In this document: positions 40,527 to 40,907 of the stretch, piece after piece | Layout of the letters: each line of letters begins with the position of its first letter | How positions within the stretch are numbered: position 1 is the first letter of the stretch | Assembly (NCBI GenBank): GCA_900546845.1 | Contig: UREK01000018.1 | Location: 1-40,907 of the forward strand | DNA length: 40,907 bases | Direction of reading: 5' to 3' | Source of the DNA: an uncultured Eubacteriales bacterium | Lineage (GTDB): Bacteria > Bacillota > Clostridia > Christensenellales > CAG-138 | The notes under the pieces: generated by a model | Seen by the model: only the letters and a program-made list of their open reading frames with translations | What the model was told of the DNA's origin: nothing | Databases searched by the model: none | Position numbers and translations under genes: made by a program

Positions 40527-40868
40527 GTGCGCGATAAAAAGGAAATCAATATTCATATTGGAAACCAAATCCGGATTGCGCGAGAACGAGCGGGGCTGAC
40601 ACAAGCCCAATTTGGTGAAATCGTCGCCTTAGGAACCAAGAATGTTTCAGATATAGAGCGCGGAGTCGCGGGAATTACCATATCCACGTTAAAGAGAATT
40701 TGTGAAAAGCTGTCCATCTCCAGTGATTCGATCATTTTTGGCAGCCAAGGCAAAAACGATGTGGCATATCTTGCCGACAGGCTGGAGCGCTTGCCTCCAG
40801 AGCAGTTTGCGGCAGTGGAAACATTTTTAAATCAGGTTTTCGAGATGTTCACGCACTTTGACGGGTAG
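40527..40868 (+). CDS. XRE-family helix-turn-helix regulator
   Basis: 113-residue Cro/C1-type DNA-binding protein from a GTG start, six bases after GGAGGT. The helix-turn-helix spans about 10-65: IGNQIRIARERAGLTQAQFGEIV, GTKNVSDIERGVAGITISTLKRICEKLSI. The C-terminal helix (RLERLPPEQFAAVETFLNQVFEMF) probably dimerises. Divergent from the 248-aa hypothetical gene across a 188-bp AT-rich region. Likely a repressor of itself and perhaps the neighbour. Confidence 0.88.
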   Translation: MRDKKEINIHIGNQIRIARERAGLTQAQFGEIVALGTKNVSDIERGVAGITISTLKRICEKLSISSDSIIFGSQGKNDVAYLADRLERLPPEQFAAVETFLNQVFEMFTHFDG

Positions 40869-40907
40869 CCCCTTCAGGTCGCTGCTCGCGATTGAAAGTC
40901 AAGGGCT

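Noticed and set aside
1..40907. CRISPR array, rRNA operon or integrase-bounded island
   Set aside because: No regularly spaced direct repeats, rRNA sequence or recombinase gene was found on reading the window.

Overview
The window looks like chromosome of an anaerobic, Gram-positive, probably spore-forming Bacillota (class Clostridia) with a fairly GC-rich genome. The signs are a T-box leader on thrS, an HPr kinase, a ytxC-type sporulation gene, a Spo0A C-terminal-like small protein, class B sortases, [FeFe] hydrogenases, strong Shine-Dalgarno sites and TTGACA/TATAAT promoters. No phage, CRISPR array, rRNA or recognisable transposase gene was seen.

Left third (1-16.8 kb). A short stem-loop repeat and three small genes (a ribbon-helix-helix protein, a Spo0A-C-like protein and an unlisted 51-residue gene on the minus strand) precede a 189-bp terminal-inverted-repeat element and mreB. 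Two tandem lipoprotein sortases follow. A minus-strand run ytxC-uvrC-HAD phosphatase-hprK-ROK kinase is probably one operon. An APC permease, a T-box-controlled thrS, tRNA-Leu(GAG), an XRE/TPR regulator and a P-loop protein of unknown role come next.

Middle (16.9-29.2 kb): the methylaspartate pathway of glutamate fermentation. Glutamate mutase (S, L and E) and methylaspartate ammonia-lyase turn glutamate into mesaconate and ammonia. A two-subunit class I fumarase-type hydratase, probably mesaconase, makes citramalate. CitE/CitF-type subunits split citramalate to acetate and pyruvate. The genes lie in two blocks: citE-citF-hydratase alpha-hydratase beta plus a GntR regulator, and glmS-glmL-glmE-mal. 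Between them sits a clearly lower-GC cassette (MmcQ/YjbR protein, TetR regulator, MATE exporter) that looks imported. No acyl-carrier (gamma) subunit or prosthetic-group maturation gene for the lyase is in the window. Three strong palindromes sit on promoters here and are good operator candidates.

Next (29.3-34.0 kb): a four-gene hydrogenase locus. It has a group B-like [FeFe] hydrogenase, a thioredoxin-fold [2Fe-2S] protein, a PAS-containing group C (HydS-like) putative sensory hydrogenase and a PP2C/SpoIIE-type phosphatase. It has its own promoter and terminator. Pyruvate from the glutamate pathway would normally be oxidised to reduced ferredoxin, so H2 production and H2 or redox sensing beside this pathway make physiological sense, but that link is inference.

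Right end (34-40.9 kb): a muropeptide salvage operon (PH-domain protein, murQ, murK), a DUF5131 protein, an HD hydrolase, a NodB-type deacetylase, an EamA transporter with a visible internal duplication, and a lower-GC divergent pair (unknown protein and XRE regulator).
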